Shown here: positions 12,897 through 26,240 of the stretch, piece by piece
How positions within the stretch are numbered: the stretch's first letter is position 1
How the letters are laid out: each line of letters begins with the position of its first letter
NCBI GenBank assembly: GCA_037074705.1
Contig: CM073590.1
Location: forward strand, 9,928,001-9,992,000
Length of the DNA: 64,000 nt
Reading direction: 5' to 3'
Source: Zhengitettix transpicula
Lineage: Eukaryota; Arthropoda; Insecta; Orthoptera; Tetrigidae
The notes under the pieces: model-generated
What the model was told of the DNA's origin: nothing
The model's database searches: none
Seen by the model: the letters and a program-made list of their open reading frames with translations, nothing else
Position numbers and translations under genes: made by a program

Positions 12897-15746
12897 GCTA
12901 GCGCAAGAACAAAGGGACGCTAAACGGCTTGACCACACAATTAAAGAGAGGGGGATTCCTTGCCACCGCAAGATACCGGCCCCGGACCCATGGTCGAGAC
13001 GTATATGGCATAATTGCGAGATTGTACGTAATTTATTCGAGCGTGAGCTTGCACCTTGTTGCCCCTTTTTGCAAGCGAGAAGTTCATAACCCTATCGGCC
13101 GTAGGAAATTAAGCCTTGAGCAAAATTGCACACAGATTTGTAATGCTGCACCACAAAAATGACGCGTGTCACTCAAATTAATTTCTTAATAAATTGGTTG
13201 GAATAGAAAATGTAAGCTTCCTCACAACTGAAGTTATAGTAACAGACAAGGGGACTAAACACACATAAACATCGTAAATGTGGGATACTAATTATATTGA
13301 AGTAGTCGATCAACTATATTACATACATTATGAGGAACGAACTCGTAATATGACCCAATATGCATAATAAAAAACCTCGGTTAATCTTTTTTAAAGAAAA
13401 ACATGCCAATCTAGAAAACATTTTCTCATAATCTGAAAATTACATCAATTTAAAATAGTATTAAGGATTTTACAGATCTGCCAAGTTTGTAACATTCATA
13501 TATTTACATGCACATTGTTAATATATGCTAATATATCTGAATACCCTAAAATATTTTTCACTAATAGCCGTTTTTATTGTTTAGAGGTGCAGAGTAGGCA
13601 CCACAACTGGGAGACTGGTGCTGACAAAAGACTTTATTTTATCTTGTCTTAAGATAACCAGATACATTCTTCCTATCACGCTTATTTCATTTTTGTTACT
13701 GATAACATTCTCATTGTATATATATGTAAATACCTTCCAAAATGTCTCTCTTCTCCGTTTGTAGCATCTCAACTTCGTCCCACAAGGAATTATTTGATTG
13801 GGCTGTTTTTGCATGTACCTCCGTATTTCTTTTATAATAATAAATTATCATTTTATCTGTTCATACTGACCAGGACTATGTATATCAATGCGCATATATA
13901 TGCATGTTACAAAATTGGCATATCTGTAAAATCCTGTAATTTTCAGATGATTATGACATTGTCGAAAGCCCCTGATTTTATTAATTGACATGGTTTATTA
14001 ATAAAATTATGATAAACCGAGGACTTTTGTCGTTCTACTTTACATATTTATTAGTCAAATAATTTCAAAATTGACATACTACGTGCTTGTTACAAAATAT
14101 ATTTTTAACGTGTTTTCAATTAGCCACTGTTCCTCTTATAAATTATTAATAAGTGTTCTAGAGTTAAAGGAATTGATGCTCCGGAAAATGAATATTGTTA
14201 TACGTTCAGACATGTAGACTTACGGATGGTATTTTGATTCCATCAATGGTTACATAATGTTCCATTACATTTACTGAGAAATTAGATTGGCCTAGCGCTA
14301 CTAAACAGAAGTATTACCCAATTCCTGATACTTTTTTTATTGAAATTAATAGCTATTCTTTTTTAATAAATGATTATCAGATTATTATCGTCTTTACAGA
14401 ATTGTATTGCTGCGAACATGAACCTAGGATAAATGTGACAAATGTTACAAATAACGCATATAAATTTTATAAAAGAATAATTTCGTCAAATAAAGAAAAT
14501 GTCCAAGTGGATACTAAGCCGAGAGCTCCCAAGAGGGCAAATGATAAACATTCAACTATGATGCGTGTCGTCTACCTGAGCTGAAAGGCGTGTATTACAC
14601 GGACGTGGCGGTTGGAACTCTCTCACGACTGAATTAGAGTTTTGTAATAAATACAATCCGTCAGTGTCGTCGGGGTCACGAGTGAACTGGATTCCGGCGA
14701 GTGTAGATAACAGCAATTACGCCAGGGAAAGACCTCTGGAGGAAGTGTCGAATTAAGTCTGTAACCAGACACGGCCCTAGCCTCTGTAATTAGACACCAC
14801 TATTTGTTACTGTGCACATATGCATTTACTAAACCTTACGGACAACATCATACGAAAATAAATACTCATGGAATTGACGAATGATTTTATTTTCTCGTTT
14901 AAACGTTACGTCGGCGTTTATATTGAAGAATAAAAGAATTTGATTAGTGAAGATGCGCACGAACCATTATTTCCTTTCACAGTCGATGGAATACGAGTGT
15001 TATACGTTTTTATATCACTATATGTTCTAACTTTATTATTAAAATAAGAGACAAGAAAATTGAATTCAACTTGGTTAGATTTTCCAGGGTTCCATGCAAA
15101 CTTTCAATTAAGACCATATTTGATATACTTTACGTCACAAAAGATTTATCAACATAAATTACATCTATATTTTTTACATAGTTATGATTATCAATATTGT
15201 AAACTTACTTGTAGAGAATTCATTACCGCAACTAGTTTAAGTCAGTCAATAAAAGTAAACACTTTTATTTTATTCAATAGTTTATTTAAATTAGTAGTTG
15301 ACAGACTTTCCGGATATACGCCATAACAATTTTCTATTGTCCAAATATTACATCGAAACCTACTTGTAATATTTTATAATCCTGATTAACATGGATCTGA
15401 TTAATCACGTAATGTATCGAAATTTCTGATGGATCGGATTTGAAGAATGAGTTTTAACGATAAAAGGGTCTACATAATTCAGGAACAATAATTATTTTTT
15501 TAAAAATACACTAAATTGATATCCCGTGTTTAGTCATATCTAAATATTAATTTCTTTATGAACACTGCAAAATTAAATAATATTATGTAAAGGAATAACG
15601 CCTCGTCGTTTATACAACTAAATTAAATAAACGTTTTAAAAATACAAGTATTTAATTTGTGACTCTTTTATACCTAGGTTTGGGATTAGATTAATAGAAA
15701 TAATTACAAATTAGTCTTACTCAAGATATTTTTAATTAATCATCGC

Positions 15747-16049
15747 TAATAAATTTAATAAAGAAACTGACAAAATATATCTACAGAAAGTTTTGTCCTT
15801 AATTTAGGACTTCTTCATGTGTATATTGGATTTGGAGATTATATATAATTTTTTGTACATTGCCAAATTATTTTCTTGATAACTGTAAATATATGTTTTA
15901 TAAATAATTTTTTTGTGTAGAATTCCAAATATATGCCTGTTGTAACTGTCAGTAACAGAAAAATTTCGCAGTGTATAAAAATTATGTTCACCTGAAGAAG
16001 TCCAAAATTAAGGGTGTATTTTTGTCAGTTACTTTATTAATTTCTTTCT
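15747..16049. repeat. Foldback element F2
   Basis: About 300 bp with imperfect inverted arms. The left arm runs ttaataaagaaactgacaaa … gtccttaatttaggacttctt; the right arm returns as cctgaagaagtcc … ttttgtcagttactttatta. In the arm orientation the centre reads CTGAAGA, a stem (AGTCC…GGAC) and then a GAAAC-like sequence, resembling the order of hammerhead ribozyme core blocks but with substitutions in both arms (ATGAAGA and AAAAC in one). Likely a degenerate terminal repeat or MITE. Confidence 0.7.
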
Positions 16050-19000
16050 GAGTTGTGGCTGATGTATTTATATATTAAAAAAATGGAAATATGTCAAATA
16101 ATTATGATTGTTAATTTTTCATGTTTTTTTAACAAGAAATGTATTCAAAATTCTATTTTCATTCTCATTATTGAAACCAGTTGTGACCAGTGACTAATTA
16201 AAAGTAATTTTACAACAATAAATTTACGAGAAGTATTAATATGTGTTGATAATAAGAAAAATAGCCAAATCACAGATAAAAAGTGATGATATAAATACCA
16301 CACAACGTATCTGGAAAAAGATGTATTATATTTCATTTCGTTATAATAAAAGGTTTTCAGAACATAAATTTGTAAAACTTCCCAATGTAAATGAAATCAG
16401 TCCAAATACGGGTATAGCCATTGAAGTGTCAAGAAGATTAAGGAGGGGATGAATGCCTGCGTTAGGTTGGATTAATTGTAAGGCGATTCCCACGCGAAGA
16501 GATTTGTCAACGGCTCGAGTAGAAGCCTCTATAATTTATGTACGGCGCATTGTCATGCACGAGGGATGAACAATCGGCGGTTTGTGCAGCGGCTGGAGAT
16601 GATGTTAGAGTAAACAAGCTGTCGGGTCTCGGCAAACAATACACATTTTCCGTGCTCTTGTTATTGTATTTCGAGAAGGGCGCGGTTTGTTTCAGCCACT
16701 TGTAAAAGGACTTTGAAGCTAAATAAGAAGAAAAAACCGATAAAGCAGCGTTTCTTCGTTCACGGTGGACTCCAATCACGATTTGCAAGACGAACTGAAA
16801 CTTTCTTAAAATTATGCTAAGTGCGACTGTTCACGATATACGAAATAGTTCGCATTATCATTTTCAATCAACGCAAGTGTGCTTAGATTAGTTATGAACT
16901 ACGAAATCGTTTTATTAATCACGTACCGAGGAGACTTCAACGCGCGGATACGAAGCGAACCTAAGGATAAAACCGAAACTGGAAATGTGCATACCATTTT
17001 TATTTGGAGTGTGACAAATACTGTCACACACGAGTAAGCTGAATAGCCTTGCCTGTATTTTTAGGGCCTTGTAATTAATCTAAATTAAAATCTTGGAACG
17101 GGAAAGTAGTTTAAACGAATAGGCTTCTGCTTCAGTTTATTCCAAAAGTGGATTGAGTTTTAAAGTTTTTAATGTCATATTTTAGCGATATTCAACGTTT
17201 GTATGAGAAAATAATAAAACCACTAAGGTGAATTTATACACAATTTTCACGTATATATAGTTTATGTTCTGTTGCCTTGCCGGCTCGGACAGTATTTTTA
17301 AATTTCTTCACAATTCGCGATAAGCAGCACAGGCTCAATATCTTCAGTTCACAGACTCCGCAGATTTCCCTAGCGTGTTTTCGAAGTGAACTTGTTTGTT
17401 GAGTATTCTCTTTCAATAAATACCTCAAGCCAGTCCAGTGAGCAATTACACCGAACATAAAACGACCCTGAATGAAGGCCATGCCGCTCCCTTATGCAAC
17501 TTGTTTCAGCAAACTGAATCACAACTCACACTGGTTGATATTCCTAGCCGCGTCTCGCCTAATGCATTATTGATCAAGTATGCGATCCTGACACGCTCCC
17601 AGATCGGGCGGCTGACTTATTTAATTGAATGAGGACCAAAAGTCTGCAGCATTATCAAAACACACATTTTACATTAGTAAATAAGCGGGCAAGCGCACAT
17701 CCATTCCGGAAGAAAATTACCAATTTTAATTCAATCATCTTCGAGAAGAAAAAAAATATAAATCGTGCTGTAAAAACCATTTTCTAGCTCATTAGTTGCA
17801 GTGTATATAAACGTCTAACTGTAGAGCCAATGTTGAATTTTAAACGTCGAATTTATTTTCCAATTATGTGTCGCAGAAAATTATTTCCTCGGTTGGTTTT
17901 CTTCCCCCTCCCCCGACACCGCTCTTCAACTGAGGGCAATTAAAGTCAAGAAATTTACAATTTCAAACGATTCGCCACAGTTTAGATGATTCCACGAAAC
18001 ATATTTGATGAGTGGCTTTAACAACTCGTTAAGAAATGTCATTATAGCAGATAACGGCCGTCCCACGGTTACAGTCGAGTTTCATACAAAGGCTTATTAA
18101 CTGGGGACATAGTGTGAAAGGTCCAATTCCCAGAAATGAAAATACCACCTTCTACTTAATTTGAAAGTTTTTAGCGACATTTTATGGACGTTGAAACAAA
18201 AGAATGAAACAAAGGTAGATGGGCAGGACGGAATGAAACTGTAGACGGTACCTTCGTAATAAAACGCTTGCAATAAAGTTGAAAACTAACTTCCAAGGCA
18301 ATACAAAAATATATTACACGATTTTCGAGAGCTTGTTTGATTGTATTGCGTGCGTGTGAGATTAATTATTGATGTCAGTTGCAGACAGAATTATCGGTCG
18401 ATCTGAAATAACTTTTTTAAAATTCAAATATTAAACGCTCACGTGTCGATAATATGAGGAACCGTTGCGTGGTTAAGCTTGGTCTGAGGTGAATGGATTC
18501 ACCCCGCTGATTCCCTCGTAACACGCACTTCGGCCGCCCCTGGCAAAGCACAATAGCACCTGTTGATCCACCACCACCACCTGTTGTGCGAATCGCCTCA
18601 TTCCTTCGTATTACTTTCTTCTTCTTTAAAATATATCAATATTCACTGGTACATATTCATAAACTTTTGCAGACAAAATTCACATTATAGTGATATAGTC
18701 TTAAATACGCAAACAAACATTCAACCAGTGATCGGGTTCAACAACGAATGAAGCTTGTTAATTAAACATTAGTGCAATGCAAACAATTAGTAATGGAAAC
18801 TATTCTCACTTGAATTATAAAATCTGGAAAAGGCCAAAGGAGAAAGGAACTTGTCTCGTCACTGGACATTATTTTTGTGCATTAAAGACGATAAAAGTCT
18901 TTGATTTGGAAAATATATAATTTATGAACGGTCATTGGGCACTGCGCTTTAAAACGAGATGTCATTGGTTAATGCCGACGAACACATTTCCTGGTCGCTT

Positions 19001-19069
19001 GACTGGTACGGGAAAGTCCTGAAGCATCCTAACGTAACTAAGGTCCTGTCAAGAGCCTTTTTTTTTACC

Positions 19070-19140
19070 TACGGCGGAATCTGATCTCGGTCCGGTGATT
19101 CCAGAAGCAGCAGCAGCTAATGGATCACACTTCCGCCGTA
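19070..19140. repeat. Perfect 10-bp inverted repeat in a GC-richer patch
   Basis: TACGGCGGAA at 19070-19079 is repeated as its exact complement TTCCGCCGTA at 19131-19140, with a 51-bp spacer containing four tandem CAG-type triplets (agcagcagcagc). It could be a hairpin-forming or protein-binding inverted repeat. No known element is recognised. Confidence 0.5.
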
Positions 19141-20569
19141 ACAATCAGAAAAACCAAAGTAATTTTTTCCCCTCTCTCCCGAATCTCTGGTCATCGGGTT
19201 GGAAAGAGAGACGCACGTCTGCGGTAAGTTGACCACTAACCCAACAAGTCTTCAAAAATCCTTTTCGAACCAACTCAAGCTTGAAATATTGCAGTCGAAC
19301 GACCGATCAACTCAATGGAACATAAAGTTTGTAAGCTTCAGGCATACAGAGACCTTTTATTCTTTCCATTCAGATTCCGCTTTGTCGTATTAATAAATCT
19401 GCGGTGAATTTATTATTCTACTTTAATATTCGCTAAGACATCTAAAGACTGTTATTTGTTTCCAGATAACTTTATTTTTAAATTTAATTCCAATTATATT
19501 TCCTGGAAGTATATATGAAATAACTACACACTGTAGTTCATAACCATTTTTTGTGCATATAAATATGGTTACGCTTTACACAAAAGGAAAAAAGTAAGTT
19601 TACATTTCGTACAGCTAGCACAGATCCTGATTATAGACTTTTTCATAATATACCATAGAGGCAAAATAAACGGACTTATATGTAATCGATCATTTTAGTT
19701 TATTCAGCATTTACGTATATTTTAAATTATTCTGTTTTTTTTAAGTATATAGCCAAGGACGAAGTCTTCAAATACTTGTGGGTGCAAAGATATCTGCCAA
19801 GCCTTTGGCGGGCCCCGATGCGACTTGTAACGAGACATTACGGAGCTATTAACGACGGTTGTCTACACACTTGGGCTCGGCTGTTGACAGTGCTAATGTT
19901 AGGGCCCTACCCACGAACACGACCCCAAACCCGAAACTACGACAGAAGGGGAATGTCCAACAGCTTTCACTAAGGAACACAAAGAGTCCACACATACGTA
20001 CGCTTATTTCAGAAAAAAAGGAATATTTCAAAATATTTATAATAGAGGAAGAATGGAGGCATTCGTGTTCCAAGAGTTTCCTCGTGTGATTTCAACAACC
20101 TGGGAATATCATCAACGTTATTAGTCAATAAGAAACATACAGACAAAAGAAGTGTTGATATAAATACCATACAACGATTGTGGAAAGCTTATTCCTTTAT
20201 TATTAATTTATATTAAACAAAATCTAACGCTTTTTCGATGAAACTTATCTTCAAGAAAACATTTTGATGAGAAACGAGTACTATTTTTTGCAACGTTGCG
20301 CCACATTCAAACCATCCAGATTTTGCCGACATCATTGTACATGAGTTTAAGAGTTTTACTAGAAATCATTGCCAATTAGGAAACTAACCTTATCGCAGTA
20401 CGAAAGGGTTAAAACATAATATGATAAGCATTTAGAAACACCTGACAATTTTAAATGAAGATTAGCAAACGACTCTTTAATTCAAGAAAACAATTAGAAA
20501 AAGCTTATGACGCCTACGTAGGGACGGAAAGAAAGATCGTCAATGGAGATATTTGTTTCACGACACTCC

Positions 20570-21010
20570 CTTGACGACCGGCATAATAGCACAAAGCAAT
20601 AACTCAATTCATCGTCGGCGGTTGTAGTAAGATGGAGATCTCCGCATATCGGGCGCCATCTAAATAAGCACACAGTGGACAGCGTTCCGCAGACAATTAT
20701 GGATCATTTATGAGCGTTTTTCGTCATTTAGTCTCCGGAGAACACATTAGGAGCGTCCGCTGTGAGGAAATTGATGCAAGATAGCTGTGTTTGCCTTCGT
20801 AATCCATTAAACTACTTGTTAGATGAAGTGGCGGCCGCAGCCGCGAGCCATCACGACGGACGGCTGCCGCTCGGCCACAGACCTGGGAATAGGTTTACCG
20901 TCACACCAGCATGGGCCGCTCGATTCGGAGTGGACAATCACGGCTTTGGGACGAATTTTCGACAACCAAGACACCACGTCATCTTGGAAAGTCCGTGAAA
21001 GCTAAGTGCT
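20570..21010. other. GC-rich island, possible regulatory element
   Basis: About 440 bp richer in G and C than its surroundings, with CpG-rich stretches (gtggcggccgcagccgcg; cggctgccgctcgg) and homeodomain-like cores (tttatg, attaaac). Frames of 78 and 60 codons overlap on the plus strand in different frames, as expected from composition alone. Confidence 0.25.
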
Positions 21011-22943
21011 GATGCAAGAGGAAAATATAATTCTCTTAGGAAATGCAAATCGCATCAAACGATAAAAGAGAAATTTCTTTAACATTTCCCACATTACGTT
21101 TTCAACAGATCCTCTTGAATAGGCAAAACGCAAAAATCTATTATGGATAAATCCTATCTTTCGGAAGTGATCAAGAAATTGAAGCATAAAAGCCTTAACA
21201 TATTTTTATCCTGTGAATTTTTTATTTTGTTTTTCAATTGTACATACTATAATAGTATACTTGTATTTTATCAAAACAGTAAGGTCTGTGGCCTACAAGT
21301 CGTATTACCAATAAAAAAAACAGGATAAATTAAAATTTTATAGTTTTTCTAAAAGATTCCAAAACTGTTTCATTTTTCTATATTAATGTTGAACGTTACT
21401 TAAAGTCCAGTTAAAAAATAACTATTCCAATACAGAAATATACGAATTGTCTACATTTAAACTTATTACGTACGTATAATAACAGTGTGTGTTACGATTG
21501 CCTATTTTTCTTCGCAAATTTCGGTGAATGATGCACGTTAATTTTTTTTGCAGAATCAGTCCTTTTGCCCTATACCCAGAATAAACAACGAGGTGTTACT
21601 TCAAACCACGTAAGATGCTCGATTATATTACTTTTCTTAATGCTATGGTATCAACAGGATGGAACGTCGAATTTATCAATCTCGAGTCTTGAAGGGGTTC
21701 TGTAATTCTGTTTTAATCCATCACGGACCTTAATTATCGCAACATTAACAAACCTTAAATGTTATACGGTGTGGACTAGGAATATTAGACGACGAATACC
21801 GCGAGGTATTATCAGAGTTTGTAGTAAATAAACTAACAAAATACTCCTGAATATTTCATATATCTGTAAATTTGAGGAAACACGACAAAAGTAAAATATT
21901 GAACCTAAAGAGAACAAAATTTTAACGTTTAAATAATTAGACATCAAATTTTTCTCGCGATTTAGCAGTCAACATTATTAAAGTAATAAAAAATGTTTAA
22001 ATATCAGGTCGTGAATTTATTGGAGGAATTGGTGCAAGCCGCTCAAATCAACTGGGATTGCTAAATTAGTACTAAAATATGGATTTTAAAACGACATATA
22101 CAAACCCAAATGTTATTTACACTTGTCCCAGGAATAAATCTTTATGTAAGTTAAACTATCGCTCATTGCATCTAATATCCATAGCAAGCATATGGAAGTG
22201 ATGAATGATAAGTTTCGACAGAATTTTGTATGTATCGCAGTGTATGTAGTGTTGGTATTCTTTCATGTCATAAGACAAAGTTTGTGAGTACATGATAATG
22301 ATTTCCAGCCTCTCAACACGACATGGGGGTTCTTCGAGGTCTGGTTAAACAATTTTAATGAAAACCTGTTTAATAAAAAAATAGTATTATCATTTTTTCA
22401 CTCAGCAAAACATTAGTTCCACATGTAGGCCTACTTATAGAAAAATCACGTGGTTATTTTATCTGCATAGATTTGTTTATTAATATGGCATGTAATTAAA
22501 ATTGTTATAATTTAAGGAATTAAATAAAATCAAGAAATAAATAATGCTTATTTATTACCTGATGTGCTTCGGTTTTTTGAAAATTGTGGTGTCACAATAT
22601 ATTTGAATACGTCAAAATACATCACGTTCATACAGTGAGCTTTTTAAGACATAAAAATTCGCTATTTTAAGATGCATACTTCCAAAATAAAATTTCCTCC
22701 CAGATTTCACGTATAGATATTAAATGCACGATGTTAATAATTGAACTGTTTGAATATAAAATGTTTCATTGATGCGTTATATGTAAAGGTACTTAAATAC
22801 AACTTCGAGATTGTAACGATCATTGAGTACCGAAAGAAATACAGTCGATCGATTCTTTTTGAAATTCTGAATAGACTAAACATTTCATCATATAACTGAA
22901 ATGTGGCAAGAATAATATTGTATACTGTATTAAAAGGATAAAA

Positions 22944-23087
22944 CTATGAATAAAGTATTCACGGGCTCCTAATCGAGTAAACCATTTAAAAAAGTACTTT
23001 TGCTAGAAGACGATGGCAGGGAACGTCATCGAAACGTCGCGATTACAATTGTTTACTCGGTTAGAAGCCTGAGATGAATTTATTCAT
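22944..23087. repeat. Foldback element F3
   Basis: About 144 bp with inverted arms: gaataaagtattcacgggct … cgagtaaac on the left and gtttactcgg … tgaatttattc on the right. The loop side carries gatg…catcgaaacgtcg (ending about 23039), the same GAAACGT motif as in the other foldbacks. Confidence 0.65.
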
Positions 23088-26000
23088 TCTCTATGCCGAG
23101 AAATACCTCATTCGGATAAAGCTATGTTTAAACATCATAAAATTTGTGACGAATATAACGTTTAAAAATAATTAACTATAATTTAAGGAATGTCAAAATA
23201 TTATTTGACAAATATACTGGCTATTTAAAGATATAATGCGAAATTTTAACTTATGGTTTGAACCACAATTTTAATGAAAACTGCCAACCGTCGCATTTGT
23301 TTAAACGTATGTCAGCAATGAAAGTCCCGCCTTCCGTTTGTAATAAATTTCCGCGAGACCTGCTTCCGAAGAAGACAGAAGTGTCAGACAAGGGCTTTAG
23401 TATGCTGTCCTTATAAAGCATGTGATGATGTGTCGTCGTAAAGCCTCTAACACAGCTTAAGTCCCTCCAAATGTCAGCGTTGACGCCTCCATCTCGAGTA
23501 ATAACAATAAACATAGGGTTACAGCTGCCGTCGTGTTGAATCTACAAGTCGGGTCGCTTTATGTACCAATGTAATTGCACTTAATTTTCATGAATTAAGG
23601 TAGAAATTTTTATGAAGCCAAGTGTTCGGAACGATTCTCATGCAGCATACGCTAGAATATAAGAGCACGATTTTCTTACAGGTGTCTCCAATTACAATGG
23701 CTGTGCGGTCGGAAACTGGAGTAGAAGTTAAATGTCCAGGAGAAATATCACACAAGTGACACCGTGGGAATTTCGTCGCCTCTGCTATGCGGGTAATTGC
23801 AACGAATTGTCTTTAAATAGCGTCGACTTCCCAAGGCCAAAGTGCCCCTAATGTCGTCAAGGGTGGTCTTCATCCGATATATTATAACTTTAGCGGTTAG
23901 GGAAGAATACCAAAATGATTAATGTGTTGGTGATATCAGATCGAACTTGAGACTGATTTCAGGCTGACTACTCAGAAAATCTTACCGTCACCACAGAAGA
24001 CTCCTTAAAAAGAATTGGATGATGCTTTTAAGTGAAGCGTATGAAAGGTATAATAAGTTGATCCACGACAGAATACCTTCAGCCTGACTTTGTGACCGTC
24101 CTACGAGACACGCGTCGATGTCTGAAGACACGACCAAAAAAAAGGAAACGAATCGCCAATCACGCGTGGGTCGTTTAACGTGTAAGGACCTCCAGAACGA
24201 TTATTGACATTGGCTGGACCGGTCAGCTCTCGCACCTGTCGCCGCACCGTCGTCTTGGGACACCTCACACACGTCATTACGTCACCAACAATATTTGGAA
24301 GGCCAACTTCCCACGCCACTGACAGTTGACCACTACATATTTTGCTTTACCTGTAGCAGCAGGATGCAGAGAAGCACAAAGTATCCATGTTGCAGACTTT
24401 TACACAAACACGTCCACACTGAACGGCACATTGTGAAACTCGCGACCCGGCATCAGAGCGAACGCTACATAACGATATCACCGCTTCTGCCACCAAAAGC
24501 CAACTGGCGCGTCTTCGGAAGCTGCGAGTCTCGGGCACGGCTATGGAGGGGGTCTGGCTTCGTCTCTGCGCATGCGCTCAGCATGCCGGCCAATAGCAGC
24601 GCGCGGCACGGCCGGGGCTCCCAACAATGTAGCAACTGTCTCATTACGAGGACGAGACGGTCTAGCAACGTGCTCAACCGTAACCACGGTGACTGATGCT
24701 GCATGTGCTGCAGAAACTGTGAAATATGCAACTGGCCAAGGAAGACTTGTGCTAGCAATCAACTTCATTCGTATAATTTACCTTGCCCAAACGAATCTAC
24801 CGTCAATTCTAAAATGAAATATAAATGCAAGATGATTATATCACGCAGTTATAAATCAAAGCAATCAACACAGTAAAAATTCGTGCTGAAGTAACTACAT
24901 GCCACAGCCATCATATTTGTTCCGAAATTATTTCTTGTTATCAAACAATGAGTAAGTACATTGTTGACCTGCCCTGGAAGTAATTCTTAAATTAGTAAAA
25001 TATGTATAAAATATATGAACACGGTTTAGATGGTAATAGTTGGCCCAAATTTTTTAATGACCGCAAATTCTATTATTATCATCAAAAAACGTAAGTGGTG
25101 AAGGCGACGAACGTATTTCAGGTCCTCATCCTTTATACAAGGTTTAAAGCATACCTTTTAATGTGCCTCTATATTTCCTATCCTTCAGTTTGCGTTTCAT
25201 CTTATTCTGCTAACACGTTTTCGCCACGTGTTGCAGAAATTTAGCAGCTGATGTAATACTGTCGTTTCTTATCAAAAAAACAACACGCTCTTCATTTTTT
25301 TCAAGATGAACTTCTATTGCCGGGATTAGGCGATCAGTTGTATTAAATTGTTGAAACATTCGAACACTTGTGAAAAATCGGAATAAAACCATATTGAAAT
25401 AAAGCTACACTGTTCGTGAACTATGAAAAGTATGTATTAGCACTCTAATTGCCAAGTCATAATCATTTCAAATCTGCAGTACTTAAGAAATTCCCAAATG
25501 CGCATGCGTAAAGCAACTCGTGGTGCAATAATACTTGTAATATAAATAAACTGTGATTTCGATTGTCGTCTTGCGAGTTACATCCGAACGCTAGTAAGTA
25601 AAATGTATAATTACTAATAATTATATAATAAGAACCTAGTTAAAGAGTTCATTTTAATGGTTAAAAATATTACTTAAAATCAGGTTTAGTAACTTCTATA
25701 AAAATATGCGTACATTTTATTTAATTAGGTTATGAAACAAATTCAAAATGTCGTTAGCTGCTACATTTATATTAAATCTGAACGTATTTTCAGTTGCATA
25801 AGAATAAATACGATCTCTCAATATCCATACGACATATGAATTTTGTAATGTTGCTCTAAAACACAATAGAGAATTTGTGGCGTACGAGGCAAAGAAATCT
25901 GAGAAAGAAGGAGAAAATTTTAGGCCAATCCGCATATCCCTACAAGTAATTTATGTGATTTTCACAATTTTTAACTTGCAGACTTTTCGTCCTACAACAT
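23088..26000. other. Intergenic DNA with two GC-richer blocks
   Basis: No gene is recognised. About 23.25-23.52 kb is moderately GC-rich and unique. About 24.08-24.78 kb is the most GC-rich block in the first half of the window and is annotated separately. The rest (24.8-26.0 kb) is AT-rich. Confidence 0.4.
24450..24770. promoter_or_regulatory. CpG-rich promoter-like block with NRF1/Ewg and CCAAT motifs
   Basis: A GC-rich, CpG-containing block in AT-rich DNA. It holds the perfect palindrome TGCGCATGCGC (24567-24577), which matches the NRF1 site (Erect wing in insects), and 12 bp further on a CCAAT box in ggccaatagcagcg (24590-24594), followed by gcgcggcacggccgggg. These motifs are typical of housekeeping-type promoters. 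Frames on both strands (133 codons from a TTG on plus; 97 and 75 codons on minus) overlap here but show no domain. I infer a promoter or CpG-rich enhancer; an unrecognised exon is the alternative. Confidence 0.35.
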
Positions 26001-26232
26001 TTATTTATTTATTTAGGGCAACAGGCTACATGAGGGTAATCCACGTTGGGCAACTCCCATTTAATAGCATAGGAGGGGATTTGAAAGGGGGGATGTGGAA
26101 AGGTAGAGGAAGGTAGCCAAGGGTTACTAGGGCCCCCGGGCCGTATTTTAAGGATCCTACCCGGCATTCGCCTAAAGAAATGCAGGGAAAACCCTAGGAA
26201 AACCTGCATCAGGTAGGTCGGGCATTGGGTAC
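26001..26232 (-). mobile_element. Retroposon family 1, subfamily B copy, 5' truncated
   Basis: Minus-strand copy. Its 3' end (complement of tagggcaacaggctacatga) is followed by an (AAAT)n-type tail, seen as atttatttatttattta at 26001-26017. It includes the blocks gggcaactcccatttaatag, aaaggggggatgtgg, agggcccccgggcc and gcattcgcctaaagaaatgc (subfamily B marker), and stops at cctgcatcaggtaggtcggg, so the 5' half is missing. The flank tacaac lies on both sides and may be a short target-site duplication. Confidence 0.85.
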
Positions 26233-26240
26233 AACTCATT

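Larger units (their letters stand above)
4980..15746. other. Long AT-rich intergenic stretch with scattered GC-rich islands
   Basis: No gene is recognised in about 10.8 kb. GC-richer islands are at about 5690-6180, 7840-7960, 8090-8400, 9760-10010, 12180-12410, 12720-13090 and 14560-14800. None holds an ATG-started frame of convincing length or any domain I recognise. One minisatellite (11.62-11.77 kb) is listed separately. The spacing of the islands resembles non-coding regulatory DNA around a developmental gene, but conservation data would be needed to say so. Confidence 0.4.
16050..22943. other. AT-rich intergenic stretch with GC-richer islands
   Basis: No gene is recognised. GC-richer islands are at about 16.46-16.79, 17.40-17.63, 18.48-18.60, 19.0-19.2 and 20.57-21.0 kb. 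The 16.5-kb island contains several SOX-type ACAAT/ATTGT cores and a forkhead-like gtaaacaa, but such short motifs are weak evidence. The rest is unique AT-rich sequence. Confidence 0.4.

Noticed and set aside
24295..24696. Open frame of 133 codons, plus strand
   Set aside because: It begins at TTG and overlaps long frames on the minus strand in GC-rich sequence, where stop codons are rare by composition. Treated as a promoter-like block instead.
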